Assembly (NCBI GenBank): GCA_937927515.1
Contig: CALBDO010000015.1
Location: 45,643 to 109,642 of the forward strand
Source: Candidatus Kapaibacterium sp.
GTDB taxonomy: Bacteria; Bacteroidota; Ignavibacteria; Kapaibacteriales; UBA2268
Direction: 5' to 3'
Length of the DNA stretch: 64,000 nucleotides
A program made the translations under genes and the position numbers. The number at the start of each line of letters is the position of its first letter. Position 1 is the stretch's first letter. The notes under the pieces were generated by a model that was not told the DNA's origin, ran no database searches, and worked only from the letters and a program-made list of their open reading frames with translations. This document shows, piece by piece, positions 54,301 through 63,107 of this stretch.

Positions 54301-54828
54301 TTGGATTTCTATGTAAAAATCCTCCCCAAACAAATCTTTAAAATATTTGGCTTCGTTTCGTGCCTTATCTATCGCACCATTAATTAAATGGGCATTAATC
54401 ACACCATTGATGCAACCAGAGCAGACAACAATACCTTCGTGATACTTTTCAAGCAGTTCTTTGTCAATTCTAGGTTTATAATAAAAGCCTTCCAAATGTG
54501 CAAGTGTGGTCAACTTCATCAAATTTTTATATCCTTGATAGTCCTTTGCGAGCAAGAGGACATGGTAATAATTTTTCTTTTTGGTTTTCCCTGCGGTTTT
54601 GTCGAATCTACTGCCAGTAGCCAAGTAGGCCTCGAAACCAATGATTGGCTTGATTCCTTTCTTCCTTGCCTTTTGATAAAATTCCATAGCACCAAACATC
54701 ACACCATGGTCAGTTAGAGCTACTGAATCGTGACCATTGGATACAGCTGCTTGGATTAAGTCGTCGACTGTAGCTGCTGCATCCAACATAGAATAATGAG
54801 TATGATTGTGCAAATGAACAAAACTCAT
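51358..54828 (-). CDS. dnaE: DNA polymerase III alpha subunit
   Basis: DnaE is the replicative polymerase. The 1156-residue protein has an N-terminal PHP domain starting FVHLHNHTHYSMLDA. The C-family palm has GRGSAAGSIVAYALGIT near 365 and the catalytic aspartates in FPDIDIDFADDKRD near 400. Further on are the finger segments and tandem helix-hairpin-helix near 830 (YGLAGIKNVGPRVEE), and a C-terminal OB domain near 985 (GAYVRILGIL). There is no exonuclease insert, so it is DnaE and not PolC. A well-formed promoter lies 31 bp upstream. It heads a long minus-strand gene cluster. Confidence 0.97.
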   Translation of the reverse strand: MSFVHLHNHTHYSMLDAAATVDDLIQAAVSNGHDSVALTDHGVMFGAMEFYQKARKKGIKPIIGFEAYLATGSRFDKTAGKTKKKNYYHVLLLAKDYQGYKNLMKLTTLAHLEGFYYKPRIDKELLEKYHEGIVVCSGCINGVINAHLINGAIDKARNEAKYFKDLFGEDFYIEIQNHFLPEDEIILEWAPKIANELGIKLVATNDVHYISKEHSIAHNVYLNIKMASEGVQNINILDLKYRSDQLYYKTTDEMYELFKQFPDALENTLEIAEKCNLSLESKIYMPEYKIPSKSNAKDLDEYLRELTYEGLKKRYDVVTEEIQQRADFELDVICKMKYSGYFLIVADFVNAAREMGVRVGPGRGSAAGSIVAYALGITNIDPIKYELLFERFLNPDRVSFPDIDIDFADDKRDLVINYVKKKYGEESVAQIITFGKLSSRAVLKDVGRILGIPHQEINRITSKIPVVLGKVTPLSEALQLPDLVELKNTTDPLYKQLIEYSLLLEGLYRHSSTHAAGVVITPGDVSDYVPLYVQREDDGEKKEIVTQYSMNDLESAGLVKMDFLGLRTLSIIDETLSMIEKNYKIKIDIDSIDLNDAKTFELFSQGRTLGVFQFESTGMQEYLRQLKPTSLLELSDMNALYRPGPIQHIPEYIDRKYGRRKIEYLHPLMEKSLKSTYGIIVYQEQVMQLARDIAGFTLAQADNLRRAMGKKKIDVMMKMKPEFIEGAKKTNGIDEKVAEEIFDLIEKFANYGFNKSHSLAYAILAYQTAYLKAHYPAEFIAANLNAEINNSKQIPKLIEEAKSFGINVLLPDVNRSFARFVALDSKTILYGLAGIKNVGPRVEETIVNARMEKPFTSFFDFVSRVDPKVVNKKVLEALVCTGAFDSIENGKRAALYFAIDTALEYSKKFQEHTNGSCVFLFGESISQNEFIAEPALPDVPEWGVRERLTREKAFLNFYFSGHPLDKYRPVVKFLSNVDISNLSEIQNGAYVRILGILNEVDTKIDKNKQKYAFASLEDFNGKAELLIWSDTYSRCYHLLEEDRIVLVAGKGEIREENILKVYVNEIYTVDEALQRFFDTIHIYIYENGETVDNLTKFASICNSPSSSVKVLFILQNNGERKAFVAESVHFELNFENVLKLLQIFGEDKVKLIPKNI

Positions 54829-54859
54829 TAGAATATTTCCATTCTTAAGATTAATTAAA

Positions 54860-54890
54860 CAAAATTAAGAAAATAATAATCCACACCAAA
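54860..54890 (-). promoter_or_regulatory. Candidate dnaE promoter, full Bacteroidetes-type match
   Basis: On the minus strand, TTTG (54890-54887), a 19-bp spacer and TAATTTTG (54867-54860) match TTTG-N19-21-TAnnTTTG exactly. It ends 31 bp before the dnaE ATG. Confidence 0.6.
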
Positions 54891-55169
54891 AAGAAATTGA
54901 TGCAAATACTCGATTGATAATTTTTGAAAATCGCTACTTTCAATGACAACAACAAATTAGAATTGTCTCTAGATAGCTTAACTAAAGTTTGTGTTTTAAC
55001 AAAATTAAGTCTATGAGAGAATAGAACATAAAAAAAACAAAAAAATTTATTCTGTGTTTTGATTTAATAATTATTTTTTTAAAGTCTAAATGATTAATTT
55101 TACCCATAACTATTTTGAAAATTTTGTAAAAATTCAAATAAACATATTGTTTAATTTTTGTGAGGTTTT
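54891..55169. other. Divergent intergenic region between dnaE and nrdJ
   Basis: Together with the dnaE promoter this is the longest gene-free stretch (54829-55169, 341 bp). It is very AT-rich. I see no tRNA, no conserved small ORF, no B12-riboswitch box and no clear NrdR-type palindrome. A CTATTTTG at 55110-55117 could be a weak -7 box for nrdJ, and GAGG before the nrdJ ATG serves as ribosome-binding site. Two CTTAA/TTAAG pairs are present but too short to interpret. Confidence 0.5.
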
Positions 55170-58100
55170 ATGAAGATAAAAAAATTATTTACACAAAATG
55201 CAAAATCACCATACGAAATGTTTAAATATACCAAAAGAAATTCAATTCTTCGCAATTTAGACGGAAGTATTGTCTTCCATATGGAAAATATCGAGGTACC
55301 TGCGCATTGGTCCCAGGTGGCGACAGATGTATTAGCACAGAAATACTTCCGCAAGACTGGAGTCCCACAGTATGACGAAAAGGGTAACCCAATATATGAC
55401 ACCAATGGGAACCAAGTGCTTGGCTCGGAAACATCAATCAAACAAGTTGTGCATAGATTGGCAGGAACCTGGCGATATTGGGGCGAGAAGTATGGCTATT
55501 TCGATACACCCGAGGATGCGCAGAATTTCTACGACGAGGCAGTCTATATGTTGCTCAATCAAATGGCTGCTCCAAATTCGCCTCAGTGGTTCAATACTGG
55601 CTTGGCTTGGGCATATGGTATCAAGGGGCACAAGCAAGGCCATTACTATGTCGACCCCGACACTGGAAAATTAAGAGAATCCAAAGATGCATACACAAGA
55701 CCCCAGCCACATGCTTGTTTCATCCAAAGTATTAAAGACGATTTACTAAACGAAGGTGGTATTTTCGACCTGGTAACAAGAGAAGCAAGGATTTTCAAAT
55801 TCGGGAGTGGTTCCGGGACGAACTTTTCACCACTTCGTGGCGAGGGTGAACCTCTTTCTGGTGGTGGTAAATCCTCTGGGCTGATGAGCTTTTTAAAGAT
55901 TTACGACAGAGCCGCAGGGGCGATAAAATCTGGGGGTACCACTCGTAGAGCCGCTAAAATGGTAATTGTAGATATAGACCATCCCGATGTTGAACAATTT
56001 ATCGATTGGAAGGCGAAAGAGGAAGAAAAAGTTGCTGCATTGGTTACTGGTTCAAGAATAAATTCAACTTTTTTGAAAGCAATTTTTGACACTGCGAAGA
56101 AAGGTGGTACAAACCCCAAAACTAATAAAGAACTTCGAAAACTCATCAAAAAAGCATTGCACCGGGGTGTGCTTTTAAATTATATAGACAGAGTGCTAAA
56201 CCTTGTGGAAAACGGCATTGAAGAAATCGAATTTGATGTCTACGATACTCACTACGAAGGCGAGGCGTATGTAACTGTCAGTGGGCAAAATTCTAACAAT
56301 AGCGTACGCGTTACTAATGATTTTATGAAAGCAGTGGAGAATGATTCCAACTGGCATTTACGATATCGAGTAGGAGGTGGAATTTCGAAAACACTGAAAG
56401 CTCGAGAACTTTGGAAAAAGATTTGTTTATCCGCTTGGAAAAGTGCCGACCCGGGTTTGCAGTTCGACACAACGATTAATGAATGGCATACTTGCCCTAA
56501 ATCTGGAAGAATAAATGCAAGTAATCCTTGTAGTGAATACATGTTTCTCGACGATACAGCATGCAACCTTGCAAGTTTAAACTTAATTAAATTTTTTGAC
56601 GAGGAAAATGGTATTTTCAAAGTAGAGGAGTTTTTGCACGCGGTTCGAATTTGGACAATAATTTTGGAAATTTCCGTACTCATGGCACAATTTCCGTCCA
56701 AAAGAATCGCGCAGTTAAGCTACGAGTTTCGAACTTTAGGTTTAGGTTATGCAAATCTTGGCACATTATTAATGGTTCAAGGGATTCCATACGATTCGCC
56801 CGAAGCCTTGGCTCTAACTGGTGCAATAACAGCACTAATGACCGGAGAAGCATACCGTACGAGTGCTGAAATGGCAAAGGAACTTGGGCCATTTGCTCGT
56901 TTCGAAGAAAATCGCGATGAAATGTTGAGGGTGATTCGTAACCATAGGCGTGCTGCCTATAACGCAAAAGATGAAGAATACGAAAATCTCACTATTAAAC
57001 CAATGGGAATTAATCCTAAGTACTGCCCTGAATACTTACTAAAATCAGCAAGAAAAGTCTGGGACGAGGCTCTTGAACTTGGAGATAAGTACGGTTACCG
57101 TAATGCACAAGTAACTGCTATTGCTCCTACTGGCACAATTGCATTGATAATGGATTGCGATACAACTGGGATTGAACCCGATTTTGCTATTGTTAAATTC
57201 AAGAAACTTGCCGGGGGTGGATACTTTAAAATTGTTAATCAATCTGTTCATAAAGCACTTGTAAAACTTGGGTACACAGACAAGCAAATCGATGAAATAG
57301 AAAAATATACGAAAGGGCACGGCACTTTGATTGGTTGCCCAACTATAAATCACAAAGCACTTCTGGAAAGAGGATTCACTCAAGACAAAATTGATTTAAT
57401 AGAAAAGCAATTGGATAATGTTTTCGACATTCGCTTTGCATTTAATAAGTACGTACTGGGCGAAGATTTTTGCAAAAGCTTAGGTTTTAGCCAAGAGAAT
57501 TTAAACGACCCAAACTTTGACTTACTAACCGGGCTAGGTTTTACAGAGGAAGAGATTGAAATTGCGAATGATTACGTTTGTGGAACTATGATGCTCGAAG
57601 GAGCACCACACCTAAAACCAGAGCACCTTCCCATATTCGATACAGCAGTTAAATGTGGAAAGCGTGGTACGCGATATATTTCTTACATGGCACATGTACG
57701 AATGATGGCTGCTGCCCAACCATTTATCACTGGTGCAATTTCCAAAACAGTTAATATGCCAGCCGAAGCGACTATCGAAGATATAGGAAAAGTCTATATG
57801 GAAGCATGGAAGATGATGCTGAAAGCTATTGCCCTTTATCGCGATGGCTCGAAACTTTCCCAGCCATTAAATACAACAGCGTACGAAGGCTTGAACGAAA
57901 TTGTTCTTCTCGGCGACGAAGATGAAATAGATGAAACCAAAGGACCCCAAGAAGTCCAAAATCAAATTGCTCTGAATCTGCAAACTCAACAAGCCCAAAA
58001 AGTCGTACAATATAAGCTTGAAAGAAGGAAACTGCCCAAACGCCGAAAAGGATATATTCGCGAAGCAACAATTGGTGGGCACAAAATCTACCTTCGCACT

Positions 58101-58703
58101 GGGGAATATGAAGATGGCACTCTGGGCGAAATCTTTATCGATATGTACAAAGAAGGGGCAGCATTTCGTGGCTTGCTTAATAGCTTTGCTATTCTTGCAT
58201 CCAAGGCTTTACAATACGGAGTACCACTCGAGGAATTAGTCGATACGTTTACATTCACGCGCTTCGACCCTTCGGGACCCGTTCACGGACACGAGGCTAT
58301 CAAATATGCTACCTCTGTCTTGGACTATGTTTTTCGCTCTCTTGGTTATGATTATCTTGGAAGAAAAGATTTTGTGCATAAAAAAGCAGTGGACGACGAT
58401 TTTCCTCACGTCGAGAACAATTTAGCCGAGACAACAAAAAAAGAAATTGAAATTAAAGAAGAAAACAACAAGACCAACAAACCCGATAAAGAACCTACAT
58501 CGAATTCCACCGTGGAAGAGGGATTCGTCTCAGTTGAGGAATTAATCAGTTCAATCGAAGGACCAGCAAAAAAGATTGCAACAGCAGCACAGGGCTTGGG
58601 ATACACCGGAGAGACTTGCCCCGCTTGCGGTTCAATACGAATGAGGAGAAGTGGCACTTGTTCAGTTTGTGAGGACTGTGGAGCTACCACTGGTTGTTCA
58701 TAA
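55170..58703 (+). CDS. nrdJ: Adenosylcobalamin-dependent ribonucleotide reductase (class II)
   Basis: NrdJ reduces ribonucleotides to deoxyribonucleotides using B12 and works with or without oxygen. The 1177-residue protein has an N-terminal region (about 1-180) and a ten-strand barrel. Within the barrel are PHACFIQS near 183, FGSGSGTNFSPLRGEG near 210, NPCSEYMFLDDTACNLASLNL near 450 and AIAPTGTIALIMDCDTTGIEPDF near 652. A TSCPD domain (about 960-1070) follows. The C-terminal zinc-ribbon redox tail has CPACGS and CSVCEDCGATTGCS. Catalytic cysteines in the family positions are present. It leads a plus-strand cluster with DUF302 and UDP-glucuronate decarboxylase. Confidence 0.95.
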   Translation: MKIKKLFTQNAKSPYEMFKYTKRNSILRNLDGSIVFHMENIEVPAHWSQVATDVLAQKYFRKTGVPQYDEKGNPIYDTNGNQVLGSETSIKQVVHRLAGTWRYWGEKYGYFDTPEDAQNFYDEAVYMLLNQMAAPNSPQWFNTGLAWAYGIKGHKQGHYYVDPDTGKLRESKDAYTRPQPHACFIQSIKDDLLNEGGIFDLVTREARIFKFGSGSGTNFSPLRGEGEPLSGGGKSSGLMSFLKIYDRAAGAIKSGGTTRRAAKMVIVDIDHPDVEQFIDWKAKEEEKVAALVTGSRINSTFLKAIFDTAKKGGTNPKTNKELRKLIKKALHRGVLLNYIDRVLNLVENGIEEIEFDVYDTHYEGEAYVTVSGQNSNNSVRVTNDFMKAVENDSNWHLRYRVGGGISKTLKARELWKKICLSAWKSADPGLQFDTTINEWHTCPKSGRINASNPCSEYMFLDDTACNLASLNLIKFFDEENGIFKVEEFLHAVRIWTIILEISVLMAQFPSKRIAQLSYEFRTLGLGYANLGTLLMVQGIPYDSPEALALTGAITALMTGEAYRTSAEMAKELGPFARFEENRDEMLRVIRNHRRAAYNAKDEEYENLTIKPMGINPKYCPEYLLKSARKVWDEALELGDKYGYRNAQVTAIAPTGTIALIMDCDTTGIEPDFAIVKFKKLAGGGYFKIVNQSVHKALVKLGYTDKQIDEIEKYTKGHGTLIGCPTINHKALLERGFTQDKIDLIEKQLDNVFDIRFAFNKYVLGEDFCKSLGFSQENLNDPNFDLLTGLGFTEEEIEIANDYVCGTMMLEGAPHLKPEHLPIFDTAVKCGKRGTRYISYMAHVRMMAAAQPFITGAISKTVNMPAEATIEDIGKVYMEAWKMMLKAIALYRDGSKLSQPLNTTAYEGLNEIVLLGDEDEIDETKGPQEVQNQIALNLQTQQAQKVVQYKLERRKLPKRRKGYIREATIGGHKIYLRTGEYEDGTLGEIFIDMYKEGAAFRGLLNSFAILASKALQYGVPLEELVDTFTFTRFDPSGPVHGHEAIKYATSVLDYVFRSLGYDYLGRKDFVHKKAVDDDFPHVENNLAETTKKEIEIKEENNKTNKPDKEPTSNSTVEEGFVSVEELISSIEGPAKKIATAAQGLGYTGETCPACGSIRMRRSGTCSVCEDCGATTGCS

Positions 58704-58716
58704 ATATGGAGGCTAA

Positions 58717-59103
58717 ATGAACTATTTTTATGCAAAAACACTTAATTTAACATTTGAGGAGGCAATACAAAAAGTCTCTGAAAAATTGAAAGAAAAAGGC
58801 TTTGGCATAGTATCCGAGATTTTTGTTTCCGAGATTTTGAAGAACAAAACTGGGGTTGAATTGCAACCATACAAGATTTTGGGAGCTTGTAGTCCAATTC
58901 ACGCACTAAAAGCTATTTCAACCGAACCCCACATCGGGCTTATGCTTCCTTGCAATGTCGTAGTCCGTCAAATTGACGAAAATCTTGTAGAAATTTCTGC
59001 TATCGACCCCGTTGCCTCGATGATGGCAATTGAAAATCCAAAACTTAGCGACCTTGCTTTAGAAGTCCAACATTTATTAAGGGATGTAATTGAAGGTTTA
59101 TAA
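58717..59103 (+). CDS. DUF302 family protein
   Basis: The 128-residue protein has the DUF302 core: [21 protein letters not shown] near residue 11, [34 protein letters not shown] near 51 and the PCNVVVRQI strand near 79. No function is established for the family. No signal peptide is seen. It lies 13 bp after nrdJ and 2 bp before the decarboxylase gene, so it is probably co-transcribed. Confidence 0.88.
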   Translation: MNYFYAKTLNLTFEEAIQKVSEKLKEKGFGIVSEIFVSEILKNKTGVELQPYKILGACSPIHALKAISTEPHIGLMLPCNVVVRQIDENLVEISAIDPVASMMAIENPKLSDLALEVQHLLRDVIEGL

Positions 59104-59105
59104 TA

Positions 59106-60044
59106 ATGGCTGTGATTGTAATTACTGGTGGAGCTGGATTTCTTGGTTCCCACCTATGCGACCGTTTTATACAAAATGGTGATGAAGTAATAGCAATAGA
59201 CAATTTTTTAACTGGAGATGCAGACAACATAGCGCATTTATTCGGGCATAAAAAATTTAAATTTATTTTTTACGATATCACAAATTTCACGCATATTCCT
59301 GGCAATGTAGATTTTGTGTTGCATTTTGCCTCGCCCGCCTCGCCTATGGATTATTTAAAATTACCAATTCAAACACTTAAAGTTGGTTCCCTCGGCACGC
59401 ACAAGATGCTTGGTCTTGCCAAAGAGAAGAAAGCTCGATTCCTGCTTGCCAGCACTAGCGAAGTCTACGGCGACCCACTTATACATCCACAGCCAGAGAC
59501 CTACTGGGGAAATGTTAATCCAATTGGCTTGCGTGGAGTATACGACGAGGCAAAAAGATTTGCCGAAGCATTAACAATGGCTTATCACAGATATCATGGC
59601 TTGGACACCCGAATCGTCCGCATATTCAATACTTATGGTCCAAGAATGCGTATTGATGATGGAAGAGCTATCCCAACTTTTATCTCGCAGGCATTGAGGA
59701 ACGAGGATGTTACAGTCTATGGCAGTGGAAAACAAACTCGCTCAATTTGTTACGTCGACGATTTAATCGAAGGAATTTTTCGGCTTTTATTTGTGGATTA
59801 TTACGAACCAGTAAACATCGGCAATCCCGATGAAATTTCTATCATCGATTTGGCAATGGAAATCATTCAGCTATGTGGAAGCAAAAGTAATATCGTTTTT
59901 AAACCTCTTCCCGAAGACGACCCTAAAGTTCGACAGCCCGATATTTCTTTAGCTCGAAAATTGTTAAATTGGGAACCGAAAATCCCTCGGCAAGAAGGTT
60001 TGATGAAAACAATCGAGTATTTTAGATATAAAATGAATTTATAA
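59106..60044 (+). CDS. UDP-glucuronate decarboxylase (UDP-xylose synthase)
   Basis: The enzyme decarboxylates UDP-glucuronate to UDP-xylose. The 312-residue extended short-chain dehydrogenase has the NAD motif [14 protein letters not shown] at the N-terminus, [11 protein letters not shown] near 115 and the UXS signature [17 protein letters not shown] near 133, containing the YxxxK catalytic pair. [16 protein letters not shown] lies near the end. The GNVNPIG...YDExKR sequence distinguishes UXS from UDP-galactose epimerases. Its substrate is made by Ugd, encoded 34 kb away. It lies 2 bp after DUF302. Confidence 0.9.
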   Translation: MAVIVITGGAGFLGSHLCDRFIQNGDEVIAIDNFLTGDADNIAHLFGHKKFKFIFYDITNFTHIPGNVDFVLHFASPASPMDYLKLPIQTLKVGSLGTHKMLGLAKEKKARFLLASTSEVYGDPLIHPQPETYWGNVNPIGLRGVYDEAKRFAEALTMAYHRYHGLDTRIVRIFNTYGPRMRIDDGRAIPTFISQALRNEDVTVYGSGKQTRSICYVDDLIEGIFRLLFVDYYEPVNIGNPDEISIIDLAMEIIQLCGSKSNIVFKPLPEDDPKVRQPDISLARKLLNWEPKIPRQEGLMKTIEYFRYKMNL

Positions 60045-60102
60045 ATTGTCTATTACGACTTTAAATATGAAAAAGATTTACAAATGACAAATTTGTCTGC
60101 GT

Positions 60103-60477
60103 TTACTTTAATGTTTTAAGCTTCAAGATGTGGTAGGAAACCAAACTGGCAACTAAGATTAAAATCAAATCCAAGAACCAAGGACTCAAGAAAAACACAA
60201 TTGTCGTCAAAATTGTTGTCCAAAGAAAAATCAATGCAAAGACTTTTAACCCAAAAGCAACTCCCTTTTTAGTTTGGTAATCCTTGATAATCTTCCCGAA
60301 ATATTTTGTCGAAAGCAACCAAGAGTGCATCTTTGGAGAACTTTTCGCGAATAAATAAGCCGATAGTAAAAGGAAAGGTGTTGTGGGAAGTACTGGAAGA
60401 AATATCCCCAAAATTGCCAAAGCTAAAGATAAAAATCCAAAAGCAACAAAAATGACTTTACGAACTTTTAAAATCAT
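60103..60477 (-). CDS. DUF454 (YbaN-like) inner-membrane protein
   Basis: The 124-residue protein has about three hydrophobic segments and the family signature FLPVLPTTPFLLLSAYLFAKSSP near residue 27, followed by LSTKYFGKIIKDY. Function is unknown; members are small inner-membrane proteins. It is convergent with the UDP-xylose synthase gene. A 12-bp perfect palindrome GACAAATTTGTC (60086-60097) lies between them, close to its stop. Confidence 0.88.
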   Translation of the reverse strand: MILKVRKVIFVAFGFLSLALAILGIFLPVLPTTPFLLLSAYLFAKSSPKMHSWLLSTKYFGKIIKDYQTKKGVAFGLKVFALIFLWTTILTTIVFFLSPWFLDLILILVASLVSYHILKLKTLK

Positions 60478-60538
60478 ACTCTAATTTAAAATTACTTCAA
60501 CAGTACATTATTTTGATGAAATTCTACAAAAAAGAATA

Positions 60539-61036
60539 CTAATATGGCTTCCTTCCAGCGAGGAACATTGCCGCGGCAGCAACAGATGATTGGTCCATCG
60601 TAGGCATATTAATCTTTATAGGAATATTCAACTCCTCTGGTATATGATTTGCAGAAAAAAATACACCAACCAACTTTTTGGATTCACCAAGGTTTTGCAC
60701 TATGTGGTTCAACTTGAATATTATTTCGTCTTCGTCGAGAATTTCCGAAGGAATGAAAAATGCGAAAATTACAACCTCGGCATTGGAAATACCTTCGCGT
60801 AAACTAACCAAATTTTCCTCTTCTGCATTTTCATCAATGAATCCAAAATCGCAATCACTCTTGAATATCTGAGCTAAAAAATTAAAAAATAGGACACCGA
60901 ATTCAAAATTTTCCTCGTTGGTAACAGAAAAAGCAGCAATTTTAGTTTCTTCTGGAAATGTTTCAAATTTTTTTTCCCCAAAGACTTGAATATTCCTGTA
61001 AGAATCAACCAGGCTCTGATACTCACTCGGGTCCAT
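60539..61036 (-). CDS. Conserved-looking protein of unknown function
   Basis: The 165-residue cytosolic protein is acidic and has alternating strand-helix pattern: KIAAFSVTNEENF, GVLFFNFLAQIF, EVVIFAFFIPSEIL, KLVGVFFSANHIP, and a C-terminal SSVAAAAMFLAGRKPY. The hydrophobic strands followed by helices suggest a flavodoxin/Rossmann-like alpha-beta fold, which is only inference. I do not recognise a family. It overlaps the upstream thioesterase gene by 14 bp, so it is translationally coupled to it. Confidence 0.55.
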   Translation of the reverse strand: MDPSEYQSLVDSYRNIQVFGEKKFETFPEETKIAAFSVTNEENFEFGVLFFNFLAQIFKSDCDFGFIDENAEEENLVSLREGISNAEVVIFAFFIPSEILDEDEIIFKLNHIVQNLGESKKLVGVFFSANHIPEELNIPIKINMPTMDQSSVAAAAMFLAGRKPY

Positions 61037-61508
61037 TCACTCCTTTTAAATGTTGAACATCACCACCTTCGAAGATACGAACAAGCTCGAGAAATCTTTT
61101 AGGCAGAGGTTCAGAAGTAAGCGTTTTTGGGTTTAAATAAACAAGAACACTCTTTGAAAAAGCACAGGGTGAGTGTTTTTCGTCGAGAATAACATTTTGA
61201 TATTCGAAAGAAGAATTTTTCAACCAACTAATTCTTGTTAAAACACGATAGGTATCTCCCAAACGCAAGGGAGAGAAGTAATCAATTTCGTTGTGAACTT
61301 TCATCAAGGGAAGCTCTTTGGAAAAAGTTTCTTTATTGATAACATACCCTAAGTTTTCAAAATATTCTGTTTGAGCAACCTCGCACCAATAGAAATAGAC
61401 AATGTTGTGTACGACACCGAAGGAGTCAACTTCGTGAAAACGCACCTTTCCCACTATGTGATGCTTGAACTTGCGTAGAAAAGGAGGAATAATATCTTCG
61501 GGTCGCAT
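61023..61508 (-). CDS. Acyl-CoA thioesterase, hotdog fold (4HBT/YbgC family)
   Basis: The 161-residue protein has the hotdog active-site segment GKVRFHEVDSFGVVHNIVYFYWCEVA near residue 16, with the conserved aspartate in the D-x-x-G-V-V-x-N pattern, and FSPLRLGDTYRVLTRI near 78. Members hydrolyse acyl-CoA thioesters; a YbgC-like short-chain activity is likely but not shown. It starts 1 bp after the dolichol-kinase-like gene and overlaps the next gene by 14 bp. Confidence 0.85.
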   Translation of the reverse strand: MRPEDIIPPFLRKFKHHIVGKVRFHEVDSFGVVHNIVYFYWCEVAQTEYFENLGYVINKETFSKELPLMKVHNEIDYFSPLRLGDTYRVLTRISWLKNSSFEYQNVILDEKHSPCAFSKSVLVYLNPKTLTSEPLPKRFLELVRIFEGGDVQHLKGVNGPE

Positions 61509-61509
61509 A

Positions 61510-62226
61510 TCAGAGGAAATTTATAAAAGGAAAACCAGAGGCACTCGAGATGTTGGAACCAACCAAAAGAGCCAACGAAATAGCTAAGGGAATGCCAAGA
61601 TTATCGTCTATTCGAAGAATGGCAGAGGCAGATTCCACAAAGCCAGCAAGAATTACTCCAACGAAGGCACTTATCAAAAAATGAACTGGCAAACCAAAAC
61701 CAAACCACACCAATGTGACTACAATGAAACCACTTAAAACAAATGCAAGGAAACCCTCGAGAGACTTATTGAGGAACCTGGTTTTTCCAAAACGTTTACC
61801 AATTAGAGCGGCGGAGGCATCGGAAATCACAAGGACATAGAAAGCTGTAATTGTTGCAAGTTTTGGAAATAAAATAACATTAAGAGTAGCAGAGATAAGC
61901 ATCCAAGTTGCGCCGTTGAATACAAAATTTTGTTTTTCATATTTTCGGAAAAGCCTTCCAAATATTTTGAAAATCAGCTTCTGCACGAGGTTCTCTTTTT
62001 TTATCATTATGTCGATAAAAATGGCTATTATTGTAATTATGCTTAAAACAACGAGAGCAAATTCTCGGCTAACGAAAGTATATATGACTGGTATCGAAAG
62101 AGAAACCAAATGGAATAATTTACGCCAGACTTCGACAGAGAAGGGTACTTCGTCGTATTTAGAAACTGGTTCTATTTTTTGGTTTATTTCTTTTAGATGT
62201 AATCTCATTTCCTCTAAATTAATCAT
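61510..62226 (-). CDS. Dolichol-kinase / phosphatidate cytidylyltransferase-like membrane protein (SEC59/DGK1/VTE5 type)
   Basis: The 238-residue protein has about seven hydrophobic segments from residue 40 on. The family signature is SDASAALIGKRFGKTRF followed by KSLEGFLAFVLSGF near 133-160, and GFVESASAILRIDDNLGIP lies near 195. Relatives phosphorylate isoprenoid or lipid alcohols with CTP. A role in polyprenol, phytol or diacylglycerol phosphorylation is inference. Its start lies 8 bp from that of the divergent ispE, an isoprenoid gene, which suggests a shared regulatory region. Confidence 0.8.
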   Translation of the reverse strand: MINLEEMRLHLKEINQKIEPVSKYDEVPFSVEVWRKLFHLVSLSIPVIYTFVSREFALVVLSIITIIAIFIDIMIKKENLVQKLIFKIFGRLFRKYEKQNFVFNGATWMLISATLNVILFPKLATITAFYVLVISDASAALIGKRFGKTRFLNKSLEGFLAFVLSGFIVVTLVWFGFGLPVHFLISAFVGVILAGFVESASAILRIDDNLGIPLAISLALLVGSNISSASGFPFINFL

Positions 62227-62234
62227 TTTAAATT

Positions 62235-63083
62235 ATGGATATTTACACATACCATTCATATGCTAAAATAAACTTGGCGTTGGAAATACTTGGGAAACGC
62301 CCCGATGGATATCATGAAATCAATTCTATATTTCTGCCTATCACACTTGCAGACCAGATACATATTCAAAAGTCCGACAAATTCGATATAAAAATTGAAC
62401 CAGAAAATGTAAAAATACCTTTAAAAGAAAACATAATTTACAAAACAATAAAATTAATGCAAAACAAATTTAAAATTAACATAGATTTTATAAATATCAA
62501 ACTCATAAAGAACATACCGATTGGTGCTGGTTTGGGTGGGGGAAGCTCGAATGCAGCAACCATACTTTTGGCTTTAAATGAAATCTACAATTTAAAATTA
62601 AGCAAGCAGGAGCTCAGGCAAATTGGCAAGGAAATTGGCGCCGATGTCCCATTTTTTATCGACCCGAAGCCATCGATTGTCCAGGGCATCGGTGATATTA
62701 TTACGCCTATCGAATTCAATTTCGATTTTCAAATTTTGATTATCTACCCAAATATTCAAATATCAACCAAGTTTGCATACTCATTAATACCTTATAGGAG
62801 CAGACCTCAAAAATCCACTAATTATATTGAAGTGCTAAATCAAATAAAATCCCTCCAAGACTTTAAGAAATTTTTTGTAAATGATTTTGAAAACTATCTC
62901 TTTCCACAATATAAATCCCTCGGTGCGATTAAACAAAAATTGTATGAGATAGGAGCCCACTTTGCCACTCTTACAGGAAGTGGAGCATCAATTTTTGGAA
63001 TTTTTGAGAGCAAAAAAAAAATTTGCTTGGAAAATATAATTTCTCTAAATTATAATATTCTATTGGCAAATATTTTGAGTTAA
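62235..63083 (+). CDS. ispE: 4-diphosphocytidyl-2-C-methyl-D-erythritol kinase
   Basis: IspE is the fourth enzyme of the MEP isoprenoid pathway. The 282-residue GHMP kinase has AKINLALEILGKRPDGYHEI near residue 9, the ATP loop PIGAGLGGGSSNAATILL near 95 and the C-terminal LTGSGASIFGIFES near 252. The substrate-binding KINL...GYHE sequence is intact. A TIC-like IGADVPFF segment lies near 138. It is divergent from the dolichol-kinase-like gene by 8 bp and followed by the CZB sensor gene. Confidence 0.94.
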   Translation: MDIYTYHSYAKINLALEILGKRPDGYHEINSIFLPITLADQIHIQKSDKFDIKIEPENVKIPLKENIIYKTIKLMQNKFKINIDFINIKLIKNIPIGAGLGGGSSNAATILLALNEIYNLKLSKQELRQIGKEIGADVPFFIDPKPSIVQGIGDIITPIEFNFDFQILIIYPNIQISTKFAYSLIPYRSRPQKSTNYIEVLNQIKSLQDFKKFFVNDFENYLFPQYKSLGAIKQKLYEIGAHFATLTGSGASIFGIFESKKKICLENIISLNYNILLANILS

Positions 63084-63107
63084 ATAATGTTTAATTAAGG
63101 AGGTCAA

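Noticed and set aside
54829..55169. B12 riboswitch or NrdR operator before nrdJ
   Set aside because: No conserved B12 box or acaC-type palindrome could be read; only AT-rich sequence is present.
55372..55674. Overlapping plus-strand ORF inside nrdJ
   Set aside because: It is a shifted frame of nrdJ without motif or initiation signal.
60086..60097. GACAAATTTGTC palindrome as terminator or operator
   Set aside because: It is 12 bp long with no loop or T-run and lies between convergent genes; chance is likely, so it is only mentioned with the DUF454 gene.
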